Shown here piece by piece: positions 1 to 6,247 of a DNA stretch of 13,903 nt (position 1 is the first letter of the stretch; every line of letters starts with the position of its first letter). The DNA comes from an uncultured Propionivibrio sp. (GTDB lineage Bacteria > Pseudomonadota > Gammaproteobacteria > Burkholderiales > Rhodocyclaceae), in assembly GCA_938040985.1 (NCBI GenBank), contig CALHZD010000115.1:1-13903 (forward strand). The letters are read 5' to 3'. The position numbers and the translations under genes were made by a program. The notes below the pieces were generated by a model that was not told the DNA's origin, did not search any database, and was given only the letters and a program-made list of their open reading frames with translations.

Positions 1-2
1 CA

Positions 3-266
3 GCCCGCATAAAACGGGCGTTTCCGGAGGGGCTGCCCGCCAGCCCAGTGTTTACAGGGGTTCCCGGGCTGTCTATCTTCAGTCACACTGTTTACGCGTA
101 CTTCCGGCCGGCCTGCCTATCCATAAGCCCAGTATTTACTGGTCATCCCAAATTTGCCTGCCTGCAAGCCCACTGTTTACGGGCGCTCCCAGATTGACTG
201 TCCGCAAACGCCCGATTGACAAGGGTTGCAGAAGCGACCGGGCTAAAACGCCCAAAAGACGCGGGC
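3..266. repeat. Left array of a degenerate short palindromic repeat
   Basis: Six plus-oriented copies of a core made of GCCC, about nine A/T-rich bases (often TGTTTAC), then GGG or GGGC and a T/C-rich tail ending TCC or similar. They start near 3, 43, 83, 127, 168 and 210, so the spacing is 40-44 bp. A seventh copy in the opposite orientation lies at 246-266 (GCCC/GGGC core inverted, preceded by AAAC). Copies are clearly related but not identical; the third has lost most of the palindrome. Several are preceded by a pyrimidine-rich stretch like TGCCTGCC or TGCCCGCCA. The same core recurs at 2750-2770 and in 13352-13763. It resembles REP-type intergenic elements in size and palindromic core, but I cannot assign it to a named family. 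Confidence 0.7.
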
Positions 267-421
267 TTCAGGCCGACGAGTCATTGCGCTCCGCTGACTG
301 GCAAGCTCGTGTCTGACCTAGACAGCCGGCGGTGGCTTGCCTTTGAGGATTTTTCCGCGCCCGTTATCCCGAACACGAGCAATCTGCCGGAAAAGAGATT
401 CTACGTATGAAAAGGGTTTTG

Positions 422-451
422 CGCTGCCATCACAGACGCTGCCATCACAGA
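422..451. repeat. 15-bp exact tandem duplication
   Basis: CGCTGCCATCACAGA occurs twice head to tail (422-436 and 437-451) without a mismatch. It lies in gene-free DNA, and nothing around it shows a function. The likeliest origin is a recent slippage duplication. Confidence 0.85.
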
Positions 452-503
452 TTGAAACAAGGGAATCAGGTACGGTTTATAAAGGATTATTTCGCTAAAG
501 AAT

Positions 504-746
504 GAGACCTTGAGCATGAGTTTTGTCCTTTAGCGCCGAGCGCCTCGGAAGAAGCATGAAGATTGTCCACGACTTTTCAATCCTGGAGTTCAAGGCGAGC
601 AGGCGGTGCGCTGAAGATCGTACGGGTAGCGCGGCAAGGCGCAGCCGCACATTCACATTATTTTTGGGATGGGTAGGTGACCTTGCGCAGGCATTTTGGC
701 GATTAGCGCCAAACGTCTCGGGAAAAGCATGAAATTTGTCTATGAC
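504..746. repeat. Diverged 70-bp direct repeat (504-573 and 677-746)
   Basis: The two segments align without gaps at an offset of 173 bp, with about 53 of 70 positions identical. The last 44 positions are best conserved (35 of 44), and eight of the nine differences there are transitions. Read in one frame, both copies give a similar peptide: SAERLGRSMKIVHD in the first and SAKRLGKSMKFVYD in the second, with conservative R/K, I/F and H/Y changes. In-frame stops lie shortly upstream of both, and I do not recognise the peptide. Copy two also contains a perfect 7-bp hairpin (TTTGGCG, loop ATTAG, CGCCAAA at 695-713) that copy one lacks. They could be two remnants of one gene or a dispersed non-coding element. 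Confidence 0.6.
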
Positions 747-977
747 CCCGAATTTTCTGAAATTGCCGGAAGGCTCTGGACCTTCAGCCAGAAACTTCCG
801 GCGGTCTCATTGAGGCGATCGCATTCATCTTTATTTTTTGTCTCGATACCGGGCGCATTGGATGGAAGGCGCCCATAGGCCGTATCAGTGTGGAATGGCG
901 ACGATGTGAGGGCGTAGCCGATAGAAATAAATGAATGGGGCGGGGCTTTGGCCCGTTGCAACGCTTCAAGCGGCTCT

Positions 978-1988
978 TCAAATAAGCGCGTGCCCCGCAT
1001 ACCAGCATAGCGCCGAGATCAGGGCGCTACAGGGAATCGTCAATATCCACGCCCAGACAATGGTGCCGGCGACGCCCCAGCGCACGGCGGAAAGCCGCCG
1101 GGTGGCGCCGACGCCAACGATAGCGCCGGTGATGGTATGCGTGGTTGAGACGGGAATCCCTAGCCAGGTGGCAAAGAAGAGGGTAACCGCCCCTCCGGTC
1201 TGGGCGCAAAAGCCGCCGACGGGGCGCAGCTTGGTAATTTTCTGCCCCATGAGTTTGACGATCCGCCAGCCGCCAACCACGGTCCCCAGACCGATCACTG
1301 CGTGGCAGGCAATGACGACCCATAGCGGCGGCATGCTGGCATGCAGATCGGTCATGTCTGCCGCAATCAGCAGCATCCAGATAATCCCGATCGTTTTCTG
1401 GGCGTCATTGCCGCCGTGACCGAGTGCATACGCCGAGGCCGAGATCAGTTGCAGGCGACGTGACCAGATGTCGACGCGGCGCGGCGGCGTTCTGCGGAAC
1501 AGCCAGGAGATCAGGATCATCATCATTGACCCAAGCAGCACGCCGAGCAGGGGAGAAATAAAGATAAATGCGACCGTCTTGACGATGCCGCCTGAAATCA
1601 GCGCCGAAGGCCCGGCTTTGACCAGTGCGGGGCCAATCAGGCCGCCGATCAGGGCGTGCGACGAAGAGGACGGGATGCCGTAATACCAGGTGATTACATT
1701 CCATACGATGGCGCCGGCGAGTGCGCCGAAAATGACGTAATGGTCGATGATGGCGGCCTCGATCGTGCCCTTGCCGACTGTTGCGGCGACTTTGAGGTCG
1801 AAGACGAAAATGGCGATTGCATTGCACGTTGCAGCTAGAACAACCGCCGTATGCGGCTTGAGCACGCGTGTTGAAACCACCGTGGCAATCGCGTTGGCCG
1901 CATCATGAAATCCATTCATGAAATCGAAGGCCAACGCCATAAAGAGCAACAACGCCAGGATGCCCAGACTGATGTTCAGAGGTTCCAT
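978..1988 (-). CDS. Pit-family inorganic phosphate permease
   Basis: Integral inner-membrane carrier of the PHO4/Pit family (PF01384), expected to import phosphate (probably as a metal-phosphate complex) using the proton gradient. The 336 residues show the internal duplication typical of the family: GFHDAANAIA at 26-35 and GGNDAQKTIG at 192-201, plus the paired loops GIPSSSSHALIGG (104-116) and GIPVSTTHTITGA in the C-terminal half. Most of the chain is hydrophobic helices, with a short basic cytoplasmic segment around 164-178. The length is typical for the short Pit proteins paired with DUF47 proteins. The gene starts 12 bases after the stop of the DUF47 gene, so the two are almost certainly co-transcribed and possibly translationally coupled; no strong Shine-Dalgarno precedes this ATG. 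The assignment to Pit is secure. Substrate affinity and whether export is possible cannot be read from the sequence. Confidence 0.95.
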   Translation of the reverse strand: MEPLNISLGILALLLFMALAFDFMNGFHDAANAIATVVSTRVLKPHTAVVLAATCNAIAIFVFDLKVAATVGKGTIEAAIIDHYVIFGALAGAIVWNVITWYYGIPSSSSHALIGGLIGPALVKAGPSALISGGIVKTVAFIFISPLLGVLLGSMMMILISWLFRRTPPRRVDIWSRRLQLISASAYALGHGGNDAQKTIGIIWMLLIAADMTDLHASMPPLWVVIACHAVIGLGTVVGGWRIVKLMGQKITKLRPVGGFCAQTGGAVTLFFATWLGIPVSTTHTITGAIVGVGATRRLSAVRWGVAGTIVWAWILTIPCSALISALCWYAGHALI

Positions 1989-2000
1989 CGACGATACCCG

Positions 2001-2639
2001 TCAGGAGTTTTCGAGAACGATACCCTCAATGATGATCGCCGTTTCCTCACAGCGATCGGTGATCACTTCCAGCAGTTCATAAATGGCCTTGAACTTGATC
2101 AGCTCGCGCACGTCCGGTTCGTCACGGAACAGGCGCGAAATAGCGCCGCGCATGATTTGATCCGCCTGGGATTCCAGCCCATCAATCTTGTCGCAGAAGG
2201 CAAGAATCTCGCTGGCGTTATCCATTGAGCGGAGCAGGAATACCGCCTGTTTCAGATATTCGGTGCAACCGACGATCAGCTCGCTCAGCCGGATGGCCTC
2301 TGCCGGGACGTGGCGGATGTTGTAAAGCGAAATGGTGTGCGCGCTATCCTGAATCAGATCGAGAATGCCGTCGAAGCCGGTACTCAACTGGTGAATTTCT
2401 TCCCGGTCAAGCGGCGTGATGAACGATTTGTGCAATTGCCGCAGCGTTTCGGTCTTAATTTTGTCGCCGCGCTCTTCGGATGCATCGACTAAAGCGCGCT
2501 GGCTATCCGCTTCCGTCGCCGAGTGGTTGAACGTATTGAGCATCTTCAGCAGGGCATGGCTACCCTGCACCATCTGTTCGGCGTGCGCATCAAACAGATC
2601 GAAGAATTTCCCTTCTTGGGGCATGAGTCGTGAGAACAT
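2001..2639 (-). CDS. DUF47 family PhoU-like Pit accessory protein
   Basis: A 212-residue, largely alpha-helical protein of the DUF47 family (PF01865), distant relatives of PhoU that are commonly encoded next to Pit permeases. The N-terminus (MFSRLMPQEGKFFDLF) is the typical start of the family. The rest alternates acidic and hydrophobic helical segments, including LDLIQDSAHTISLYNIRH and the closing ITDRCEETAIIIEGIVLENS. Family knowledge suggests a cytoplasmic regulator or partner of the downstream permease; this is inference, not proven for this protein. It is the first gene of the operon with the permease. The start at 2639 fits the family, although the bases just upstream are pyrimidine-rich on the coding strand and give no clear ribosome-binding site. 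An extended -10 promoter lies about 35 bases upstream. Confidence 0.92.
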   Translation of the reverse strand: MFSRLMPQEGKFFDLFDAHAEQMVQGSHALLKMLNTFNHSATEADSQRALVDASEERGDKIKTETLRQLHKSFITPLDREEIHQLSTGFDGILDLIQDSAHTISLYNIRHVPAEAIRLSELIVGCTEYLKQAVFLLRSMDNASEILAFCDKIDGLESQADQIMRGAISRLFRDEPDVRELIKFKAIYELLEVITDRCEETAIIIEGIVLENS

Positions 2640-2672
2640 GATGAGAAGGGGGATGGTTGAGAGATGGCGCTC

Positions 2673-2681
2673 ATTCTATCA
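2673..2681 (-). promoter_or_regulatory. Extended -10 promoter of the DUF47-pit operon
   Basis: On the minus strand the sequence reads TGATAGAAT, an extended -10 (TGn plus TAGAAT, five of six to TATAAT). The -35 is poor (TTATTT, 17 bases upstream), as is common for extended -10 promoters. Transcription would start near 2666, leaving a leader of about 27 bases. I saw no convincing Pho box. Confidence 0.45.
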
Positions 2682-3020
2682 TTTTGCCAGGCGCTAAATA
2701 ATTGGCCCGGAGCGGCGCCTGCGCATGCGGTTTTGATGGGCATGGCCGCAAACGCCCAATCCACGCGGGCTGGCGGGCAGCGCAAGCCCAGGCCAGTCAA
2801 GGCTTTCGGCGGGTCGCTTTCCCGCGCTCCCTTATCCTTTCTGCAACATCCGGCCAATCTGCCCGTCTGCCCATCATCCGGAACCGGCATCGGTGCAGCC
2901 GGTTGCTGCCGTTTCCCGCATTTTTCACCGCGGCATCATCGTTTCCCGGCTGGCCGGTCGTTGGTCTTCGTTTCCGGCGGTCAAAGGCAGGCGTCGGGCG
3001 ACAGGCAGCGGCGGCGCGCT
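2682..3020. other. Gene-free spacer between the DUF47 and flavin reductase genes
   Basis: No recognisable coding sequence on either strand. The spacer carries one copy of the dispersed palindromic repeat (2750-2780), an AGGCGC/GCGCCT inverted repeat at 2690-2695 and 2715-2720, and a small AACCGGC/GCCGGTT inverted repeat at 2882-2904. None of these has a T-tract that would make it a clear terminator for the minus-strand gene ending at 3021. Confidence 0.5.
2750..2780 (-). repeat. Solitary copy of the dispersed palindromic repeat
   Basis: AAACGCCC, six bases, CGCGGGC (2750-2770), followed by TGGCGGGCAG (2771-2780). The same core and flank occur in the minus-oriented copies at 13474-13500 and, with changes, at 13742-13772. 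Inverted, they match TGCCCGCCAGCCC at 34-46 near the left end. It is the only copy I see inside the conserved gene block. Confidence 0.7.
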
Positions 3021-3590
3021 TTAGTCCATGTCCGGTCCGCGATCGAACTTGATGCCCTTGCCGATCGCGTAGAACTGGCCGCCTGCCACGTAGTGCAAGG
3101 TGCGCAGTTCATCGGGAGCGGTGTCGAAAAGCCAATGGCCGTGGCTGAAAATGCGCTCATCCGCCCAGGCGCCCAAGACTTTGCCGATGAATAAGTCGTA
3201 AGTCTGCTGGTTATGCGGTTCCGCGATGAGCTGGCAGATGATCCATGCCGCGCAGTCCTTGATCAGCGGGACATCGAAACCGTCCTGGTAAAAACGGCCG
3301 ATGTTCCGCATTTTGTCCGGGTTTTCACGGCGGCTTTCTCCCATGTCCAGCACCAGCTCCGCCTGGCGAACAGTAGGGATTTGTACGGCGAAATAGCCGC
3401 TTTTTTCGATCAGTCCGCGGGTGTAGGCTGTGCTGGCGACCACGATGGAGACCTTGTCGAAGTCCAAAGCGCAGGCCCAGGCCACCGACATTGCGTTTTC
3501 CACGCCGTTATGTTGGGCGGAAACCAGGGTGACGGGGCCGTGATTCATCAGGCGATAGAACTTGGCAAGAGGGACGGGTTGAATGGCCAT
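3021..3590 (-). CDS. Flavin reductase family protein (DIM6/NTAB type)
   Basis: A 189-residue protein resembling the flavin reductase-like, FMN-binding split-barrel family (PF01613, COG1853). Members bind FMN and often reduce flavins with NAD(P)H for a partner enzyme; the partner and substrate here are unknown. Visible family features are the N-terminal PVTLVSAQHNGVENAMSVAW strand-turn (the N-A-M-S-V-A-W segment binds flavin phosphate in relatives), followed by S-T-A-Y-T-R-G-L-I-E-K-S-G-Y-F-A-V-Q-I-P and a C-terminal G-K-V-L-G-A-W strand. The frame is open further upstream to 3701, but the ATG at 3590 is chosen because AAGGAA lies six bases before it and a promoter lies between the two possible starts. 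It has its own promoter and is 381 bp from the next gene on the same strand, so it is probably a single-gene unit. Confidence 0.85.
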   Translation of the reverse strand: MAIQPVPLAKFYRLMNHGPVTLVSAQHNGVENAMSVAWACALDFDKVSIVVASTAYTRGLIEKSGYFAVQIPTVRQAELVLDMGESRRENPDKMRNIGRFYQDGFDVPLIKDCAAWIICQLIAEPHNQQTYDLFIGKVLGAWADERIFSHGHWLFDTAPDELRTLHYVAGGQFYAIGKGIKFDRGPDMD

Positions 3591-3596
3591 AAGTGG

Positions 3597-3602
3597 TTCC
3601 TT
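3597..3602 (-). promoter_or_regulatory. Shine-Dalgarno deciding the flavin reductase start
   Basis: AAGGAA on the minus strand, six bases upstream of the ATG at 3590. It favours the shorter 189-residue product over the longer frame that opens at 3701. Confidence 0.7.
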
Positions 3603-3640
3603 TGCATGCGAGGTTGAATGGCGATAGCGATGACGGATGT

Positions 3641-3668
3641 ATTTTAAGGCGTCGTTTTTATGCGGCAA
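3641..3668 (-). promoter_or_regulatory. Sigma-70 promoter of the flavin reductase gene
   Basis: On the minus strand, -35 TTGCCG (3663-3668) and -10 TAAAAT (3641-3646) are separated by 16 bases. The -10 matches five of six consensus positions and the -35 four of six. Transcription would start near 3634, giving a leader of about 44 bases before the ATG at 3590. Confidence 0.55.
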
Positions 3669-4108
3669 AGCGCGCAAAATGGCGGGGAAAGGCGGCGGCA
3701 AAAGTGGGCAGAGTACTGATTAACCAGGCCGCTACCGCCAAGAATATCGGGTGCAAAGTTGCCTGCGCGGAGTGTAGATGCCGTGCCCGAATGAGGTCCT
3801 CGTTCGAGGCGCGGCATTATCGGTCGATGCAGCGTAATGCCTGTTGGCATCAGGCGTTGACGGAAATCATTGGCGTTGAGCGGTATGCTACAATCGCGCG
3901 CCGAGGCCAGACTTCAATGAGGCAAATGACTGGAGTTCAAGGCGTCAGGCAGGTGTTCTACGCGGATTTTCCGTGTGCGTCCCGTGGAAAGGGCTGAACA
4001 ATAACCGCTCTGGCCGTTACTGCCCGGATTCTTGCCAAACCCGCCGTATTTTTAGAATTTTTCTCCTGCATTTTTCTACTGTTTTTTCGAGATTTTTGAG
4101 GATTTTGA
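3669..4108. other. Divergent spacer between flavin reductase and tig
   Basis: No gene is recognised. Apart from the two promoters, the notable parts are a 26-codon ATG frame at 3917-3997 (GAGG ten bases upstream, product unlike anything I know) and a T-rich run from 4049 to the tig ribosome-binding site. The Shine-Dalgarno GAGGA at 4098-4102 sits six bases before the tig ATG. No tRNA was found here, although some relatives carry one before tig. Confidence 0.5.
3886..3894 (+). promoter_or_regulatory. Extended -10 promoter, probably for tig
   Basis: TGCTACAAT combines the TGn extension with TACAAT, the commonest betaproteobacterial -10 form. No good -35 stands at the right distance; TTGACG at 3857-3862 is too far. 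If it is used, transcription starts near 3901 and the tig leader is about 208 bases long. The leader contains a 26-codon frame (3917-3997) and a very T-rich end (4049-4108). Confidence 0.5.
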
Positions 4109-5524
4109 ATGGAAACGAACGCAACCAATACGAATGCGAACGCCGAGAATGCCGCCCATACCGACAATACCGCGCCGGCGGCGCCCAGTGCGCTGGAGCG
4201 CCGTCTGGACCTTTCCCTTCCGGCGGCTGATCTCGAAAAAGACATCGAACAGCGTCTGCGCAAGATCGGCAAGACGGTCAAAATGCCCGGTTTCCGCCCG
4301 GGCAAAGTGCCGGCCAGCGTCATTCGCCGGCAGTATGGGCAGGAGGCGTATTACGAGGCGCTGAATGCGGCGTTGGACAAGGCGTTCGGCGAGGCTGTCC
4401 GGGCGCAGAACCTGCGCGTAGCGGGCAATCCGCGCATCGAAGCCAAGCAGGATAAAGCGCCGAAGGAAGCGCCGGAGGCGGAAAAGGCGGCTGCTACGCA
4501 AGATGCGCCGCTGCCGCCCCTGGAATTTACGGCGATTTTCGAGGTGTATCCGGACATTGTCCTGGGCGATCTGAAGGATATCGAAATTGAGCGCCCCACC
4601 CTGGAAGTCGGTCCGGCCGAACTGGATCGCACCTTGGAAGTGCTGCGCAAGCAGCGCGTACGCTACGAACCGGTTGAGCGCGCCGCCGCCAAGGGAGATC
4701 GCGTGATCATTGATTTCTTCGGTAAAAAGGACGGCGAAGCCTTCCAGGGCGGTGAGGCGAAGGGCTTCCCGTTCGTGCTGGGTGAGGGCGCCATGCTGGC
4801 CGATTTCGAGGCGGCCGTGGAGGGGTTGAAGGCAGGCGAATCGAAGTCCTTTGAAATGACGTTCCCCGCCGATTATCAGGCGCCGGACCTGGCCGGCAAG
4901 GCCGTGACGTTCGAGGTGTCCGTCAAGGAGGTGGGACAGGCCATTCTGCCCGACATTGATGGTGAATTTGCCAAAGCGCTCGGCATCGGTAATGGCAACG
5001 TAGAAAAAATGCGCACTGAAATCGAAGGCAATCTCAAGCGCGAGGTCAAGAAACGCTTGCAGAGCCGGGTCAAGGATCAGGTGATGGAAGCGCTGCTCAA
5101 GGTCAATCCGGTTGAAACGCCGAAGGCGCTGATTGAGATGGAAATTAATCATCTGGCGGAAAATGCACGTCAGGAAATGGCGCAGCGCGGCGGTGCCAGA
5201 ATGAAGGACTTTCCGATTCAGCGCGAATGGTTCGCCGATCAGGCCAAACGTCGTGTGACGCTCGGTCTGATTCTTTCCGAAGCGGTCAAGGCGCATTCGC
5301 TGCAACCCAAGCCAGATCAAATCAAAGCGATCGTTGAAGATGCGGCGCAGAGTTACGAGCATCCGCAAGACGTGGTGCGCTGGTACTACGCCAACCCGCA
5401 GCGCCTGGCGGAAATCGAGGGCGTCGCCATTGAGGACAATGTGGTCAACTGGGTGCTCTCGCAGGTTAAGGTTGTTGATAAACCCATTGTTTTCGACGAA
5501 CTGATGGGCGCGCGCCCGTTCTAG
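4109..5524 (+). CDS. tig: Trigger factor
   Basis: Ribosome-associated chaperone with peptidyl-prolyl isomerase activity that receives nascent chains at the tunnel exit. The N-terminal domain carries the ribosome-docking signature GFRPGKVP at 61-68. An FKBP-type isomerase domain spans about 190-275 (starting KGDRVIIDFFG). The helical substrate-cradling domain fills the rest to residue 471. The protein is about 40 residues longer than the E. coli form (432). Two additions explain this: an Asn/Thr/Ala-rich leader of roughly 27 residues before LERRLDLSLP, and a Lys/Glu/Ala/Pro-rich insert at about 113-135 between the ribosome-binding and isomerase parts. GAGGA six bases upstream supports the start, and no better internal start exists before the docking motif. 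It heads the tig-clpP-clpX-lon block, with 32 bp to clpP. Confidence 0.97.
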   Translation: METNATNTNANAENAAHTDNTAPAAPSALERRLDLSLPAADLEKDIEQRLRKIGKTVKMPGFRPGKVPASVIRRQYGQEAYYEALNAALDKAFGEAVRAQNLRVAGNPRIEAKQDKAPKEAPEAEKAAATQDAPLPPLEFTAIFEVYPDIVLGDLKDIEIERPTLEVGPAELDRTLEVLRKQRVRYEPVERAAAKGDRVIIDFFGKKDGEAFQGGEAKGFPFVLGEGAMLADFEAAVEGLKAGESKSFEMTFPADYQAPDLAGKAVTFEVSVKEVGQAILPDIDGEFAKALGIGNGNVEKMRTEIEGNLKREVKKRLQSRVKDQVMEALLKVNPVETPKALIEMEINHLAENARQEMAQRGGARMKDFPIQREWFADQAKRRVTLGLILSEAVKAHSLQPKPDQIKAIVEDAAQSYEHPQDVVRWYYANPQRLAEIEGVAIEDNVVNWVLSQVKVVDKPIVFDELMGARPF

Positions 5525-5556
5525 GCGTTGTTGCGCAAATAGGTAGGGGAAAAGGC

Positions 5557-6192
5557 ATGAGTCTTGATTCTTTCGCTGCAGGGCATTTCGATCCGCAGGC
5601 GCTCGGCATGGTGCCGATGGTGATCGAGCAGAGCGGGCGCGGCGAGCGCGCCTACGATATTTATTCGCGCCTGCTCAAGGAACGGGTCATTTTCCTGGTC
5701 GGACCGGTCAATGACGTGAGCGCCAATTTGGTGGTTGCCCAGTTGTTGTTTCTCGAAGCCGAAAATCCAGACAAGGATATTTATTTCTACATTAACTCGC
5801 CGGGTGGCTCAGTATCTGCCGGCATGTCGATCTACGACACCATGCAATTCGTCAAGCCCGACGTGTCGACGCTGTGTATGGGGCAGGCGGCCTCAATGGG
5901 CGCATTTTTGCTGTGCGCTGGCGCCAAAGGCAAGCGTTTTGCCCTGCCCAATTCGCGGGTCATGATCCATCAACCGATGGGCGGTTTTCAGGGGCAGGCC
6001 TCGGATATTGCCATCCATGCCAAGGAAATCCTCTCCTTGCGTGCCAAGCTCAATGCCATCATGGCGCAGCATACAGGGCAGCCGATCGAGCGCATTGAGC
6101 GGGATACTGATCGGGATAACTTCCTCTCTGCGCAGGAGGCGGCCGAATATGGCCTGATCGACAAGGTGCTTGAAAAACGCGGCGCAGTCTAA
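5557..6192 (+). CDS. clpP: ATP-dependent Clp protease proteolytic subunit
   Basis: Serine peptidase of family S14 that forms the double-heptamer degradation chamber used by ClpX and, where present, ClpA. The 211 residues include the catalytic triad: Ser113 in GQAASMGAFLL, His138 in MIHQP, and Asp187 at the end of ERDTDRD. The Ser-to-Asp distance of 74 equals that of E. coli ClpP. The oxyanion-region NSPGGSVSAG lies at 80-89. The first 18 or so residues are probably removed by self-processing, as in relatives with the same VPMVIEQSGRGERAYDIYSRLL segment. GGGGAAAAGG lies just before the ATG. The gene follows tig by 32 bp and precedes clpX by 55 bp with no terminator in between, so the three are probably one operon. 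Confidence 0.98.
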   Translation: MSLDSFAAGHFDPQALGMVPMVIEQSGRGERAYDIYSRLLKERVIFLVGPVNDVSANLVVAQLLFLEAENPDKDIYFYINSPGGSVSAGMSIYDTMQFVKPDVSTLCMGQAASMGAFLLCAGAKGKRFALPNSRVMIHQPMGGFQGQASDIAIHAKEILSLRAKLNAIMAQHTGQPIERIERDTDRDNFLSAQEAAEYGLIDKVLEKRGAV

Positions 6193-6236
6193 ACATAGTC
6201 ATAGTTCATTTCATTGAGCCGTTGAATGGCGGGTTC

Positions 6237-6241
6237 TGGGG
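6237..6241 (+). promoter_or_regulatory. Shine-Dalgarno deciding the clpX start
   Basis: TGGGG ends six bases before the ATG at 6248. It ends directly at the alternative TTG at 6242, which therefore has no usable spacing. This favours the ATG. Confidence 0.55.
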
Positions 6242-6247
6242 TTGTCG

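Larger units (their letters stand above)
267..977. other. Gene-free stretch upstream of the pit 3' end
   Basis: No open frame here has a convincing start signal or recognisable protein. Besides the tandem and direct repeats listed separately, there is an 8-bp inverted repeat, GCCGGAAG at 765-772 with CTTCCGGC at 795-802, separated by 22 bases. No U-tract terminator is visible beyond the pit stop codon on the minus strand, only a short GGGC/GCCC stem near 940-960. The frame at 216-410 ends in a plausible-looking peptide but matches nothing I know. The stretch may hold decayed genes. Confidence 0.5.

Noticed and set aside
3..229. Regular 40-44 bp spacing suggested a CRISPR array.
   Set aside because: The repeats are strongly diverged from one another, the intervening segments are themselves related rather than unique, and no cas gene is present.
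216..410. 64-codon open frame in the left gene-free region.
   Set aside because: It begins inside the repeat array with no start signal, and nothing in the peptide is recognisable.
583..597. CTGGAGTTCAAGGCG occurs here and again at 3930-3944.
   Set aside because: A 15-base exact match is close to what chance allows in 14 kb, and similarity fades within about ten bases.
2664..3194. Plus-strand open frames in the DUF47-flavin reductase spacer.
   Set aside because: They overlap the palindromic repeat and the flavin reductase 3' end, have no good ribosome-binding site, and encode low-complexity Ala/Arg/Pro-rich sequence.
3927..3939. TGACTGGAGTTCA equals part of a common sequencing-adapter sequence.
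   Set aside because: The match stops after 13 bases on both sides and the surrounding sequence reads as ordinary genomic DNA, so it is taken as coincidence rather than contamination.
4076..5368. 430-codon open frame on the minus strand over tig.
   Set aside because: It runs antisense to an unambiguous trigger factor gene, shows no recognisable domain, and its composition (Arg, Leu, His rich) is what the complement of a GC-biased gene gives.
6169..6175. CTTGAAA at the clpP 3' end as a heat-shock promoter for clpX.
   Set aside because: No CCCCAT-like -10 follows at the right distance, and the bases encode the normal ClpP C-terminus.
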